64,000 nt of DNA from Diphasiastrum complanatum (lineage: Eukaryota; Streptophyta; Lycopodiopsida; Lycopodiales; Lycopodiaceae): the NCBI GenBank assembly GCA_029204225.1, contig CM055101.1, positions 41,378,927 through 41,442,926 on the forward strand, read 5' to 3'. Each line of letters begins with the position of its first letter. Position 1 is the stretch's first letter. The notes under the pieces are model-generated. The model did no database searches. It saw only the letters and a list, made by a program, of their open reading frames with translations, and had not been told where the DNA came from. Below are positions 22,781-34,419 of the stretch, piece after piece. The translations under genes were made by a program, and so were the position numbers.

Positions 22781-23780
22781 TTGTCTCCTATGATAACTGG
22801 AGATCCAATCAAATGAAGAACTGTACTCAAGCATCTGTAGACCATAAACTGTAGCAGAATAACATCCACTAGATAAATTAAATTCTCCACAAATAAAATA
22901 CTTATCTTGTGAGAATGTCCGTGAGATCCGTAGGTTCTCAAATAAAATATTGGAGTAGAGAAATTCAAAACACTGATATGAATTCTTACTCAAATAATAG
23001 ATCAAGAATTAATTATCACACTTAAAAATCATCACCATTTATTATAATCCTCTAACAATAAGTAAGTATCTATTTATGATTCGTCAATCATAATTTCCTG
23101 AAATCCAAACCATACTTAGTCATTCACATGATATACTGGAGTATATGTCTAATATAACTCAGGAAAAGTAAGAGTCATTCCAAAATCTTTTCTTAAAATC
23201 TTTCCATTAAGAAAATACTGGATTTAGAAATACTTTCAAAACATGATTCTTTATCTGAAGTGCAAGATTGAAGTTCTATAAACAACTGATAATTAAAGAG
23301 TGACGACATACCGAAATAACAATCATCTTCAACTACAAAAGTTTAAATTACAATCTAGAATCAAATCTAGATACCCAAGGTCCTGCTGAATATCAATTCA
23401 GATATTATTCTTGGATTCATTATGATTTGTTGTCCGATTGAGTGCTCTGGGATACAATCACTAATGAGCTGAGTCCCTTCCTTAACTAAGGAATACTCTA
23501 TCCCAAGAATAATGTATATCTAATGCACACAATTTTAAACTGATGAACCGAAATGATTCACTAATCATGCTTCTTACAAGCAATATAAATAAAAAACCAT
23601 CAATTTCCTGTGAATCCACATCACACTGATTGTTTTACCAATTAACTTCATCCTGAAGTAATCAACTACTCAAGTTAATTGCCAATGATTCAGAAATCTC
23701 AAATGTCTAGGTGAAAAACTAGTTTAACACCACATTTAGATCCTTACCCAAATCATTTATAAGTTAATCCATAAATTTTC
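22781..23780 (-). mobile_element. R1 interior, second minus copy
   Basis: Begins tgtctcctatgataactgg directly beside the R1 LTR at 22,780 and matches the minus-strand R1 interior again (compare 20,770-21,730). It ends near 23,780, where sequence changes. It has no LTR of its own here. The minus element at 19,871-22,780 may have inserted into this copy. Confidence 0.7.
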
Positions 23781-24129
23781 CGGATTCTACACCAAAATCG
23801 AGTTTCTTGCATGTGTAGATTGGATCTTTTGTAGATCAAAACTCAAAATAGGTTTATATTCTTGATGCATTCCAATTTCACAACATACTTACTGGATTTG
23901 GCCAATTTTTGGAGCATTGGAAAAGCCTAAGTGGTAACTACAAGATTTCATATCAAGTTTTAGGCAATCGCATGTAGAAATTGAAATAATCAATTTTTGT
24001 GACTTTGTCAAAGCTCTAATTTTGATTGGATCTCTAGATTGTGAGATTACTGAACTTAATTTGAGTTTGTAGAGAAGATTTCTTTGTCGTGCTAGTCTAG
24101 AATGGTACATTGCTTTGAATCGAACGACT
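23781..24129. other. No gene seen
   Basis: No recognisable coding content; the ORF 23,889-24,110 on the minus strand has no domain. gcatgtgtagattgg near 23,808 is a weak version of the LTR palindrome seen elsewhere. Confidence 0.3.
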
Positions 24130-24310
24130 TGAACAAGGTCAGCTTACCATTAGGAAGATAGAGGCTCTTTGCCTCCAATCTATAGTGCACTTGAGTCACC
24201 GAAGTAGACATACTTCGAATCTATTAGTGTGAGTTCTTTGAATAGGGCTTTTCATGCAGTCATGTGCTAAGAAGCACCAGCATCGAGATACCAATCCATT
24301 GCATCTCTAA
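24130..24310 (-). pseudogene. Copia protease fragment
   Basis: The minus strand reads DWYLDAGAS-stop-HMTA and then KALFKELTLIDSKYVYFGDS, recognisable as the start of a copia protease (usual pattern WYLDSGASSHMT). The active-site serine is alanine and a stop codon follows at once. It belongs to a different element from the plus-strand copia starting at 24,330. Confidence 0.65.
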
Positions 24311-24329
24311 TGGGTAATTCTTGTATCAT

Positions 24330-25108
24330 TAGTGTGATGAGCATGGGATCAAGAGGGAGTATACAACACCAAGGACCCCACAACAAATGGAGTGGCCGAG
24401 AGGAAGAATAGATCCATGAGGTTAAGTGCTAACCCTAATAAGCCATTTTGGGATCAAGCTTTGTTGTGTGTAAACTTTTTGTGCAATAGGTGGCTGAGTG
24501 CTATTTTGGATGGAAGGACACCTTTTGAGATGCTATTTAAGAGGAGGCCGAGTGTCAACTTTCTTAGAACTTTTGGATGCACATGCTATGTCAACATAAC
24601 TCTTGATGATAGGACCATGGAGGATCCATCTTCAAGGAAAGGTATATTTGTTGGATATAGTGAGGTGAGTAAAGCCTGCAAGGTTTACATTCCTTCTACT
24701 AATAAGGTGATTTTTGGTAGAGATGTCATTTTTGATGAGGGGAACATTCCAAAAGTATCTTCAAGTATTATCGATGATGATGTATATGGATCTGACATTC
24801 TTGATGATGATGTTATGGGTTCTACTTTGGATGGTGATGATGAAGGACCATCATCAAGGCAAAGGCAAACACCTTCAAGGCTCGCTTATGATGAAAAGGG
24901 TAAGCAAGCAGTTGCTAAAAATAACTATGCTTTCCTAGCCTCTTTTGATGAACGTACATGTGTAGATGAAGCAAGGAAGAAAGAGGAGTGGATCCAAGCA
25001 ATGGATCTTGAGTATCAAGCTCTTATGAAGAATGGAACATGGAGATTGGTGGAGTTACCTAAGGACAAGAAAGCTATTATATGCAAATGGATCTTCAAGG
25101 CAAGGTGA
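24330..25108 (+). pseudogene. Copia integrase C-terminal part and RT linker
   Basis: The start is shifted: TTPRTPQQ-type sequence near 24,360 runs into MAERKNRSMRLSANPNKPFW, and about eight residues normally present between KNR and RLSAN (CESAKAM in sister copies) are deleted. It continues with FEMLFKRRPSVNFLRTFGC and GIFVGYSEVSKACKVYIPST, then the acidic linker and the first RT residues MDLEYQALMKNGTWRLVELP. The catalytic Glu region is retained but the N-terminal two catalytic Asp residues are not present. Confidence 0.85.
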
Positions 25109-25980
25109 AGACAAACCAAGATGGATCTATCAACAAGTACAAGGCAATGTTGGTGGCAAAAGGATATGCTCAAGAACATGGTATTGACTATGATGAAACC
25201 TTTGCACCCGTGGCAAAGATGGCGAGTATTCAAGTCATCATTTCTCTTGCTACTCTTTATGGATGGGATCTATGGTAATTGGACATTAAAAATGCATTTT
25301 TGAATGGCGATCTTGAGGAGGAAGTGTACATGGAGCAACTCGAGAGCTACATTTCACCTACAAAGCCAAATCATGTGTGTCTTTTACAAAAGAGTTTGTA
25401 TGGCCTTAAGCAAGCACCAAGGAGTTGGTATGCTAGGCCTAACACTTTTCTACTCTCTGAAGGCTTTGTTATGAGTGAGTATGATCATTCACTTTATTAT
25501 AGGTTTGCAGAAATGATGTTACCATCTTTGCTAATCTATATGGATGATATCATCTTGAGTGGCGAAGACAATCAAGATGTGGAGGATATCAAGAGTGCTC
25601 TTAAGCAGAAATTTGAGGTTCATGATCTTGGTCACTTGCATTACATTTTGTGATTAGAAGTTATTAAATCTTCTGAATCTACTTTCATTTGTCAAGAGAA
25701 GTATGCTAATTCTATTCTAGAAATATTTCATATGGTAGATGCAAAATCTTGTGATACACCTATGGAGTCTCATGTAAAGCTAACTATAAGAGGTAATGAA
25801 AGATCCTTCAAGGACATTACTCTCTATAGGAAGCTAGTTGGTTCACTCATCTATCTAGCCATCACAAGACTAGATCTAAGCTATTGTGTTGGAAGATTTA
25901 GTCAATTCATGCAAGATCCTAGTGAGGAGCATTGGAAGCTAGGAAAACGAGTTTTGAGGTATAATATCATTGGAACTTGA
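25081..25980 (+). pseudogene. Copia reverse transcriptase (broken)
   Basis: Three adjacent ORFs carry RT blocks: [20 protein letters not shown] and [20 protein letters not shown] (25,081-25,278); MDIKNAFLNGDLEEEVYMEQ, SLYGLKQAPRSWYA and LLIYMDDIILSG (25,279-25,653); and DTPMESHVKLTIRG and KLVGSLIYLAITRLDLSY (25,732-25,980). The polymerase box is YMDD rather than the more common YVDD. In-frame stops at the ORF joins and one substitution of W-K to W-stop before LDIKNAFL inactivate it. Confidence 0.87.
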
Positions 25981-26507
25981 GATTTTGCATATTGTATGAG
26001 GGATCATCATCTTACTTAATTGGATTTTTAGATTTGGACTATGCTAGAGATAAAATGGATAGGAAACTCATAAGTTCATATTGTATTTTCATCGATAATG
26101 GAGCTATATCTTGGATGTCAAAGAAACAAGCCACTATCTCATTGTCATCTAGTGAGGCCGAGTACAAAGCACTTACGCATTGCACAAAGGAGATGGTATG
26201 GACCAAGAGGATGATCAAGGATCTTCACTTGCTAGATTTTGCAGATCCCAATCATCTTTGTGACAACCTATCATCCCTAGCAGCCAATCCTATCTTTCAT
26301 GCTAGGAGCAAGCATATTGAGGTGGCACATCACTTTGTGAGGGAGAAATTCATGGCAAAGGAGGTGGAGCTTCAACATATTTCTTCAAGGGAATGTGTAG
26401 TTGATATCTTTACCAAATCATTGGGAAAGGACTTGTTTATGAAACATAGAACATCGCTTGGAGTTTTATCAAAGTCTATGCTAAAACTAGTTGAAGAGGG
26501 AGTGTGA
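25977..26507 (+). pseudogene. Copia RNase H
   Basis: Contains YLIGFLDLDYARDKMDRKLI, SWMSKKQATISLSSSEAEYK and FHARSKHIEVAHHFVREKFM, the copia RNase H signature order. The first catalytic Asp block is DLDYA where sister elements have DSDYA/DSDFA. The ORF ends LVEEGV at the polypurine tract. The overlap of only 4 bp with the RT ORF and the shifted frame show a frameshift. Confidence 0.85.
26493..26502 (+). other. Polypurine tract
   Basis: gaagagggag directly before the LTR start tgtgagag. Confidence 0.75.
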
Positions 26508-26764
26508 GAGATTTCAACTAGTTTAGTCAAATCTGCTACATTTGTTTATATAGCAATTGAGGCCAATTTCATATTAGATTTTAAATTTGAATTTCCAAAG
26601 TTATATTACTCTAAAAGCATTTGAATAAACACTTTTGAAATGTGTAAAACACAAATTCTTGGTAGACTCAATTTGAGAAGTAGAGACATTGAATCTAGTC
26701 ACAATGATAGTTGGGTTTTTCATTATGGAGGGAAACCAAAGTTTGAAATTAGGTTTTTAGCTAC

Positions 26765-26770
26765 TATAAA
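26765..26770 (+). promoter_or_regulatory. LTR TATA box
   Basis: tataaa in the context ctactataaaagcatg, within the LTR U3 region. Expected transcription start 25-35 bp downstream falls at the first bases of the TC tract. Confidence 0.6.
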
Positions 26771-26796
26771 AGCATGTAACTTATGGAAAAAGGAGT

Positions 26797-26968
<172 letters not shown>

Positions 26969-27270
26969 CTCATTCATGCTTATACATGGTTCTCTTGGGT
27001 TCTATTATCCATTGTTGCATGATACTTGTGATATCTGGCAATTTTGTGTATAGAACGTTCATTAAATGCTATTTTCAGATCCACACGTGTGAAATACAGT
27101 AGCTTACTATTTTCGTATAGATAGCAAATTTATTTTATGTTTTGGTTGATTTTTGATCAAGATCTATTAGAGTTTGCATCTCACTCATAGTGTAGATGTT
27201 GGTTTTTCTACATTGGCAAGATTGGTGAGTTGTTGTCTTTTGGATCTTAATGGATCTAAAATCTTTCACA

Positions 27271-28379
27271 AAAATGGTCGATTTATGGCCACAAAGAATT
27301 GGGAATTCAATTTTCCTCCCAAAGGCTCCATGGATCTTCTCTAGGAGAGAAGATACGATTGTAAAGAAGGCAATCGCCTCAGTTCGAACTCCAACAAGGT
27401 ACATGTGATGCCTAAAGTGTGCCTTCACAAGACACAACAAGCTAAGTGGACTAGATTCTCATGACTAGCATAAATTTTTACAGGTTGACATGTTTTTTGA
27501 CATTGCCTAGACCTCATGAATATTACAATATATATCATGTCTTGTTTCAAGATCAATAGGCATATATGTATCTCAATGACCATATTGTTTTTGTGTATGT
27601 AGTTTGTGGTTCCCTTGGTGTTGAGAAGGTTTCTGATGGAGGAGCTAAGGAGTGCAACCTACAAACTCAATGGTTTGGTGAGGTATGATCAATGCAAATC
27701 ACATTATTTTTCACTAACTCAATGATTTAAGATGATAATCTAACTAATGCATATGTTATTGTTGTTTACCTTTCTTATGAAGATACATTTCATCCAAGGA
27801 GATACCGCTAGCAACCATTGAGACAAGAAAAAAAAAATAGAGGCAATGTATTTGATCGAGAAGCACTTTCTCACATCCATTCGATCACCATTCAAATGTA
27901 TTTCATTGTGCATTTGGTGGATGAGGTGGCCATTGTAGGTACATGATCTACTTTCATCAATTGCCTTGGCTTTGAAATTATATTGCCCTTTGATAATAGT
28001 GAATGTAATAGCCTATGACAAACATCCAATAATGTTGAACTTTTCCAACTAGTTAGTGTTAAATTGAAACAAAAAATATCATAGTTTTATTAAAAGTCAC
28101 ATGCATAATGCATCAACACTTTGATTGCTCCATTTGTACACAACTTGAATATTTTTGATAAGCAAGCATGCTGACAGTCTAGAAACATTTGCCCCTTGAT
28201 ATGAAGGAGTTGAGACTTCAGTTCTTGTGCTTGTTTCAATTTTGGTTCTCATGTCTTCAATATTTTCTTGTGTTGTGACGTTAGCTTATTGTGTATAGTT
28301 GTGATGTGCACCACTTCCATCGATAGTAAGAATGTATTAAGTCTATAATTTTAAGTCCTTGATGAGACAATTAGCCATT
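27271..28379. other. No gene seen
   Basis: AT-rich DNA between two copia elements. Stops in all frames; no LTR or PBS for the downstream element was found here. Confidence 0.35.
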
Positions 28380-28906
28380 GTAGGATCTACAATACCAGAT
28401 GCAGATGCAGTAATGATGATCTTAGGGAGTCTTCCTGAGACATATAAACATCTTGTGTTGTCATTGGAAACACAAGCAGCGTTAACCTTGTGAAAAATAA
28501 CTTCATCATTATTGCAAAAAAGAAGTGAGGAGAAAAGACATGGGTATGTCTAGTGAGACACCCATAGCACTTTACTCAGGTGCCAAAAAAAATAAATTTA
28601 AGAAAACATTTGTTGGCACTAACTAGCCAAAAAAGACTGGTAAAGATTAACTAAACCTTCTTACAAAAAAAAAAGGTAAGTGCAATTATTGTGAAAGGAA
28701 GGACACTATATCAAATATGTAAGAAGAGGATTGCCAACAAGAAAAAGAAAGTTGAAGCAAGTGTTGCTTCAAGTAGTGAGCAAGAAGGGTTATTTCTAGC
28801 CACTAAAGAGACTAGTTGCCCTTATGTAGGTGACAATTCCAAAAATATATTGACTCTGGAGCCACTCAACACACGACATTTTAAAAAGAGCGGTTTTTTT
28901 TCTTAG
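28380..28906 (+). pseudogene. Copia Gag relic
   Basis: The plus strand reads DAVMMILGSLPETYKHLVLS near 28,400-28,460, a UBN2-type Gag motif, followed by broken frames. The ORF 28,691-28,906 (ICKKRIANKKKKVEASVASS) is the basic Gag tail and protease approach. No intact zinc knuckle remains. Confidence 0.65.
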
Positions 28907-30299
28907 AAGAAGTTCCTGAAGAAGGACAAATATTATTAGGAGATGATAGTTCTCTTGAGATTCAAGGGCAAGGAGTACTTCTTGCTATATTGCTTGATGG
29001 AACTAGTAAGACAATACATGATCTACTACATATTCCATCTTTAAAAAAAAAGCTCCTCTCAGCAAGATGATAGACCTTGGCTTGAAGGTACAATTTGACA
29101 TTAATTCTTGTATTGTCGAAGATACAAAGGGAAAAATTGTAGCAAAAGGAATACGAGAAGGAAATTTGGTCAAATTGTGCTTAAAAAGTCCTCATACTGC
29201 TATGATGGCCTATGTAAATACATGTTTTGATCCAAAAGTATGGCATCAAAGGTTTGGCCATGTTGGATTACATTCCTTAGAAGTTTTAAATGCCAAAAAT
29301 CTCGTGCAAGATTATTAAATAAAATTGCCCTCAAAACTATCTTTCTGTGAATCATGCATCTTTGGAAAACAACATCATAATTCTTTTCTAAAGAGACAAC
29401 TTCACGTGCATCTAAGCAATAATTAGAGTTAGTGCATCTAGACATTTGTGGTCCAATGCAAACTCCATCTCTTAATGATGCTTTGTTGATGATTTCTCAA
29501 GTCTACATCCAATAGTATATTTTTTTTAAAGAAATCAGCATTTATTCAATTAGTTAAAGATTATAATATTGTGGCTAAAACAGTCAAAAAAATCTTTAAT
29601 GAACTTGCGATGTGATAATGGAGGTGAATATATTTCAAAAGCTTTCAATTGTTTCTATGCTGACCATGGCATAGAAAGGCAATATACTGCTTCTTACTCT
29701 CCTCCACAGATTGGAGTTGTAAAGCGCAAGAATAGGACATAAGTCAAAATTGTTAGATGTATGTTGAAGCATAAATCTCTACATCATCAATTTTGGGCAG
29801 AAGCAGTGGCAACAACTACATATGTACAAAATTTGTTGCCAACAACAACAGTGAAAGAAATAACTCCATATGAAGCATGTTGTGGAAAGAAACCATCAGT
29901 TTCTCACCTTAGGATGTTTGGTTGCCCTGCATATGCCCATATTTCCATAAAAAAAGGAAGAAGCTTCATGAAAAAAGTATCAAGCATATGATGATTGGCT
30001 ATAGTACTGAGTCCAAGGGATATAGACTGTACAATCTTGTTACAAGTAAAATAATAAGTAGCAGAGATGTTATTTTTGATGAAACACCAATTTCTACAAA
30101 AATAGTGGGAGAAAATGAAAAGATAAAGATTAATCCTAATGAGGTTGCTTGGGAATTTGATCCTAAAGATTATTTTACACCTAGTGAACCTACAATTGGG
30201 CCTCCTATAAATGATCTTCCACAAGATGCCAATTTTCACGATCTTGATGTTGAAGTTGAAAATTCAAGAAGTATGAGTTCCACTCCACTTCAAGATTGA
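28907..30299 (+). pseudogene. Copia protease-proximal region and integrase relic
   Basis: 29,067-29,318 holds the GAG-pre-integrase motif VWHQRFGHVGLHSLEVLNAK. Integrase core follows in scattered frames at 29,330-29,760, with the conserved CDNGGEY (near 29,610-29,630) still readable after a frameshift. Then 29,761-29,991 reads HHQFWAEAVATTTYVQNLLP and HLRMFGCPAYAHIS, and 29,922-30,299 reads MIGYSTESKGYRLYNLVTSK and SRDVIFDE. At least four frame breaks. Confidence 0.8.
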
Positions 30300-31436
30300 C
30301 TAGAGAGAAATGACCATCCTAGAAAGTATTTGAATCTGGATGGAATTTGTGTTTTTCCTTGAGTGCTTCAAATATTTCTGAGCCTCAAAATCTAACCAAG
30401 GCTTTTAAAGGCCAATATGCAGATGAATGGAAGAAAGCCTTAGACATTGATTTTGCATCTCTTATAGAGAATAATACATGGTTTTTAACTTCTCTTCCTC
30501 GAGGAAGAAAGGTTGTTGGATGAAAATGGCTATCTGAACAAAAGTTTAAGGCAGATAGAATTCTTGATCATTATAAAGCACAACTAGTAGCAAAAGGCTA
30601 CTCACAAGTCAAAGGCATTGATTACAATAATACATTTTTCCCAGTTGTGAAAATGACATCCATTCAAATCCTGCTAGCGGTTGTTGTATCTAAGGACATG
30701 TTTATACATCAAATGGATGTCAAAATTGCCTTCCTAAATGGAAGATTAGAAGAAGACATGCAACAACTTGAAGGATATGTAAAGCTTGGAAATAAAAAAT
30801 TGGTTTGTAAATTACACAAAATCCTATATGGACTTAAACAGTCCCCATCGGGCTTGTATCAACGTATTGATAATTATGTTAAATATGAAAATTTTGAGCA
30901 AGGATCTGCTAATTCTAATATATATATATCAAGAAAAAACAAAGCTCAATAGTAATTTTAGCATTATATGTCGATGATGCTATATTAGTGAGTAATGATC
31001 TCACATTTCTAAATTATTGCAAATCATGACTTTCAACTGAGTTTGAAATGATAGATTATGGAGATCTACATCATTGTCTTGTCATCCAAATAAAAAGAAA
31101 TAAAAGGCTTAGGACAAATTAATCATCTCAGTCAAAAGAAATACATTGAAGATGTATTACATAAATTTGCAATGGATAAATGCAAACCAATTAGTAACGG
31201 AAAACAATTTAAAGTTATCCAAGCACATGTGTCCTCAAACTAACGAACGACAAGGAATGATAAAATCAACTCCATACCATAGTATTGTTGGAAGTTTGAT
31301 GTACGCGACAATTTCTACTAGACCGGATAATGCATTTGTAGTTAGTGTTGTCAGTCAATTTTTGAGTAATCCTGGTCCACAACATTGGACATTAAAAAGG
31401 ATTCTCGGATGGAATAACATTAAGCGAAAACTTTGA
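30300..31436 (+). pseudogene. Copia reverse transcriptase relic
   Basis: 30,400-30,640 (unframed by stops) reads EWKKALDIDFASLIENNTWF. The ORF 30,647-30,952 holds HQMDVKIAFLNGRLEEDMQQ and LHKILYGLKQSPSGLYQRID. YVDDAILVS is readable at about 30,966-30,995, just after a stop. The ORF 31,146-31,436 includes YHSIVGSLMYATISTRPDNA. Catalytic Asp residues persist but several stops separate the blocks. Confidence 0.82.
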
Positions 31437-31450
31437 TAATAATGTTTTAC

Positions 31451-31953
31451 AACTAATCAATTTGGATTCTGTGATGCTGATTGGGTAGGTGGTGTGGATG
31501 AAAGAAGATCAACAACAGGATATTGTTTTATGCTTGGTGTAGGTGTAGTTTCATGGACAATTAAGAAGCAGCCAACAATATCAATATTAAGTGTAGAAGC
31601 AAAATATGTTGCAGCATGTCAAGCAACAAAGAAAGTAATATGGCTAAGAACATTACTCAATGATGTTTTAACTTCACAAGAACATCATCAAACCATTCTC
31701 AAGTCTGATAGCAAAAGTTTTATTGCTATGGCAAATAATCCAAGATTTTATGCACGAAGAAAACACATTGAGATCCAATATCATTTTGTTCGACAACAAG
31801 TTGCTAAAGGAAAAGTGGAGCTACAATATTGTGCAACTGAAGACATGGTTACATATTTACAAAACCACTTACTAAAGACAAATTTGAATTTTGTAGAGAA
31901 ATGCTAAGAGTAATGCATGATGAAATGTCATAGACATTAAGACCAAGTGGGAG
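31451..31953 (+). pseudogene. Copia RNase H relic and polypurine tract
   Basis: FCDADWVGGVDERRSTTGYC begins the domain, followed by SWTIKKQPTISILSVEAKYV (the catalytic E is within SVEAKY) and RRKHIEIQYHFVRQQVAKGK. The ORF 31,494-31,907 covers most of it. The purine tract aagtgggag ends at 31,953. Confidence 0.83.
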
Positions 31954-32362
31954 TGTTAAAAATGTAGTCTAAATTTCACATGTACGAGTTGGGGTTTTGG
32001 CCCCGGTGCATCCTCCATCAGACATTTATTATTTATTTATTTATTTATCTTTTAAATTGGATGCCCGGGCGCCACCTGTCTCTGGGTAACCAAAATTTAT
32101 CCCATAAGCGTTTTTATGGGATTACTGAGAGAGAATATATAGGCAAGCTTCCCATTCCTCTTACATGTATGTGCTTGGGTGTGGCGGTGCCCGGCTCCAC
32201 CTGTGCCCTACCCGGCGCCCGATACGACGCTTGCCATGCGGGCCGCCATTCATGTGCTGCCGGCGCCGCCCCACGGCGCCACCCAGGCTGCCCGGTGCAA
32301 CTGCATCAGTGCCCGGGATCCACGGCGATGAGCCCACCCGCGAAAATCAGCCACACCTCCCC

Positions 32363-32411
32363 TTTTTTTTTTGGGGGGGGGGGGGGGTTACTTCTCTCTC
32401 TCTCACAGACA

Positions 32412-32447
<36 letters not shown>
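32363..32447 (+). repeat. Homopolymer T10-G15 and CT/CA tracts
   Basis: Ten T (32,363-32,372) are followed directly by fifteen G (32,373-32,387), then short TC runs and a CA run at 32,425-32,447. Confidence 0.9.
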
Positions 32448-32531
32448 GTCTCTTTAAATGTTCTCTTTCAAGTTCACAGATCATTGTAATAGCAATTGCT
32501 CATATTCGTGCTTTTCATTACAAGTCAGTCG

Positions 32532-32540
<9 letters not shown>

Positions 32541-32600
<60 letters not shown>
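32541..32600 (+). repeat. (TC)30 microsatellite
   Basis: Uninterrupted TC for 60 bp, preceded by ttctctctt and followed by tgatttttt. Confidence 0.95.
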
Positions 32601-32604
<4 letters not shown>

Positions 32605-32640
32605 TTTTTCTAATAATTATAAACCGATTCAAACGAAGGA

Positions 32641-33397
32641 CGCATGTCCTGAGTGAATCAATAATCTAAATTGGAAATGTAGCACATTGTCATTGGCAAC
32701 ACCAACAATTATAGGAAAACGTTGACATTGACATAAAGAGTTTCTTTAGCAATGGCATCATTCTGATGTAACAAATATCATGAACATTTATAAACCACCT
32801 AGGCTAGTGCTTCGATTATGACTCACAATGTTCTAATCTGAAACCTAACTAATTTATTACTTTATGTTGTCGGTTTCAAAATCATGTGAAAAGCCTTATC
32901 TTGTTGGACGCAAACAATTTAGTCCTCAAATTGGATTTCTAAATCTCACCAATATATGTTCTAAATTCTAGCTCTGAATTATTAGCTCTTTGAAGAAATT
33001 AACTAGCTGATCGACAATAACATCCCCCACTCAGGGTGGAATAAAAAATTCTAAATCTAAAATAACTCCTCCGCTACATTCCATTCAGCCACACAAAGGA
33101 CGCTCATGGAAAACAGCATCATCCTTCTGTTGGTTTTGAAGCTCGGTTGTATCAGGTCACGTGCACATGCAAAAATGATCTGCTCTAAAACGGTAAGCTA
33201 TGCCGTTACCAACCTGCGGAAAAACGAAGCATGTCACGACAATGGTCAGATAACATGAATATAACAATTATAGCAAACATTTGCATGGAAATCTAGAGGC
33301 GTCAGAGATTAGTCATCTTATACTTTGTTATTTACTCTGATCATGCAGGTCCATTTCCGTAGTACGTATACTAAGAGGAAGCATGAAAACCTGATAA
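32641..33397. other. No gene seen; 3' flank of the secreted-protein gene
   Basis: No recognisable coding content. The part next to 33,398 is the probable 3' UTR of the minus-strand gene; no canonical aataaa is obvious near its stop codon. Confidence 0.35.
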
Positions 33398-34264
33398 TTA
33401 GTATCCGCCGATCCGTGAACAAACACCTGGGACAATATTGAATACTGCAGCTGTTTCTAAGCTATACGTGTTAGGTGAGCTCGGTCGTCCAGCCACACAT
33501 TGACACATAGTCAGCAGAGGAATCCTGAGCAAAGCTGGACATGCTGAACTCGGAGGATGAGCTTGCTCTGGCTGAGTAACATACATGGTCGAAGGTAGCC
33601 ATATGACTGGTTCTGGCTCTAGTGAATAAGATGGAGCAAGAGATGCGTCAATAACTGAAGGGGATGGAGCGGGAGATTTATCACTAACTGCGGGTTGCAG
33701 AGGCAATGTCGTAGCTGAAGGAGACTCAGACGCCACATTAGGAAGGGGAGCAAAACTGGCTGAGGGGGAAGGTGAGAAAGCAAAATCTGAGGGAGCTGGA
33801 GCACTTACCTCCGGGTTAACGGAGGAATGTTTGCCATGTTTTCTGTGATGAGAATGCTTTTGGGTAGAAGGAGAAGGAGCCGTGGCTGAAGAATGTGCAT
33901 GGACATGTTTTTTGTGATGCTTCTTTGCAGATGGAGAAGGAGCAGAGCCTGAAGGAGCTGAAACAGGAAATCCAGGTTGCATGGACATCTGAGGTGCGGA
34001 TTGGGAGTTCAAAGGAGTTGCAACAGGAGATACAGGTTCCATGGAAATCTGAGTTGCGGGTTGTCCCACTACATAACGAGAAGACTCCAACGAAGATCCA
34101 TAAATAGTGTATATCGGATCATCAGATCTTTCAGCCATGCAGGAGTCCAACAGGTTGATCACATTTTCGCAAGTATCAAGCTCAACCTGCCCTTGGGTTG
34201 GGACGGCGGTCAACAGAGCAACCAGGATAAAGAGAAGAGCGAGCATCTTGTGCTTGCAATCCAT
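33398..34264 (-). CDS. Secreted Cys-containing, Pro/Ser/His-rich protein (LTP/arabinogalactan-like), 288 aa
   Basis: Probable secreted cell-wall or plasma-membrane-surface protein. I chose the ATG at 34,262-34,264 (MDCKHKMLALLFILVALLTA), which gives a clean signal peptide ending near TQGQ; the open frame extends upstream only to a TTG. The mature N-terminus has Cys 32 and Cys 42 (DTCENVINLLDSC). About 200 residues of Pro/Ala/Ser follow with APSPSA, SPAPSPS and SPSPSAS motifs typical of arabinogalactan glycomodules, and two basic His-rich blocks (KKHHKKHVHAH, KHSHHRKHGKH). The C-terminus has four more cysteines, including CQC (SACPALL, MCQCVAG, VPGVC). The layout resembles an LTP/2S-type eight-cysteine fold with only six mature cysteines and a large insert; the assignment is inference. 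There is no retroelement in the frame. A TATA box lies upstream. It is intact and the best host gene in the window. Confidence 0.72.
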   Translation of the reverse strand: MDCKHKMLALLFILVALLTAVPTQGQVELDTCENVINLLDSCMAERSDDPIYTIYGSSLESSRYVVGQPATQISMEPVSPVATPLNSQSAPQMSMQPGFPVSAPSGSAPSPSAKKHHKKHVHAHSSATAPSPSTQKHSHHRKHGKHSSVNPEVSAPAPSDFAFSPSPSASFAPLPNVASESPSATTLPLQPAVSDKSPAPSPSVIDASLAPSYSLEPEPVIWLPSTMYVTQPEQAHPPSSACPALLRIPLLTMCQCVAGRPSSPNTYSLETAAVFNIVPGVCSRIGGY

Positions 34265-34400
34265 TGATGTAAAAGAGCAGCAGCAACACACAAGAAAGCT
34301 AAAACAGAGCAAATTAGCACACTAGATCGCAAAACAGTCGCGCTGGATCGAGGACGAGGACGAGGCTTGCGTTGCCAATCTGACGTAGGTGATGGCAGAC

Positions 34401-34408
34401 TTTTTATA
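34401..34408 (-). promoter_or_regulatory. TATA box of the secreted-protein gene
   Basis: On the minus strand tataaaaa, in the context ccagtataaaaagtc. It lies about 137 bp upstream of the ATG at 34,264, giving an expected 5' UTR of about 105 bp. Confidence 0.6.
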
Positions 34409-34419
34409 CTGGCGGTTCT

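Larger units (their letters stand above)
28380..32640 (+). mobile_element. Older Ty1/copia element, distinct family, with 3' LTR
   Basis: Plus-strand copia with gag, GAG-pre-integrase, integrase, RT and RNase H remnants ending in a PPT (aagtgggag, 31,945-31,953) and an LTR that starts tgttaaaaatgtag at 31,954. Protein sequence is clearly different from the other elements here. The 5' LTR was not found. Many stops and frameshifts indicate an old insertion. Confidence 0.83.
31954..32640 (+). mobile_element. 3' LTR of the older copia element, with compound microsatellites
   Basis: Starts tgttaaaaatgtagtc after the PPT; the right end is uncertain. It contains a GC-rich segment (32,160-32,350), a T10-G15 homopolymer pair (32,363-32,387), a CA tract (32,425-32,447) and a (TC)30 tract (32,541-32,600). 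Two overlapping ORFs (31,980-32,489 and 32,165-32,656) run through it only because repeats lack stops. Confidence 0.6.

Noticed and set aside
31980-32656. Two overlapping plus-strand ORFs of 163-169 codons
   Set aside because: They run through GC-rich and simple-repeat DNA of an LTR; no domain, and each ORF is sustained by stop-free repeats.
33895-34325. Plus-strand ORFs opposite the secreted-protein gene
   Set aside because: Antisense shadows of the intact minus-strand CDS and its 5' UTR.
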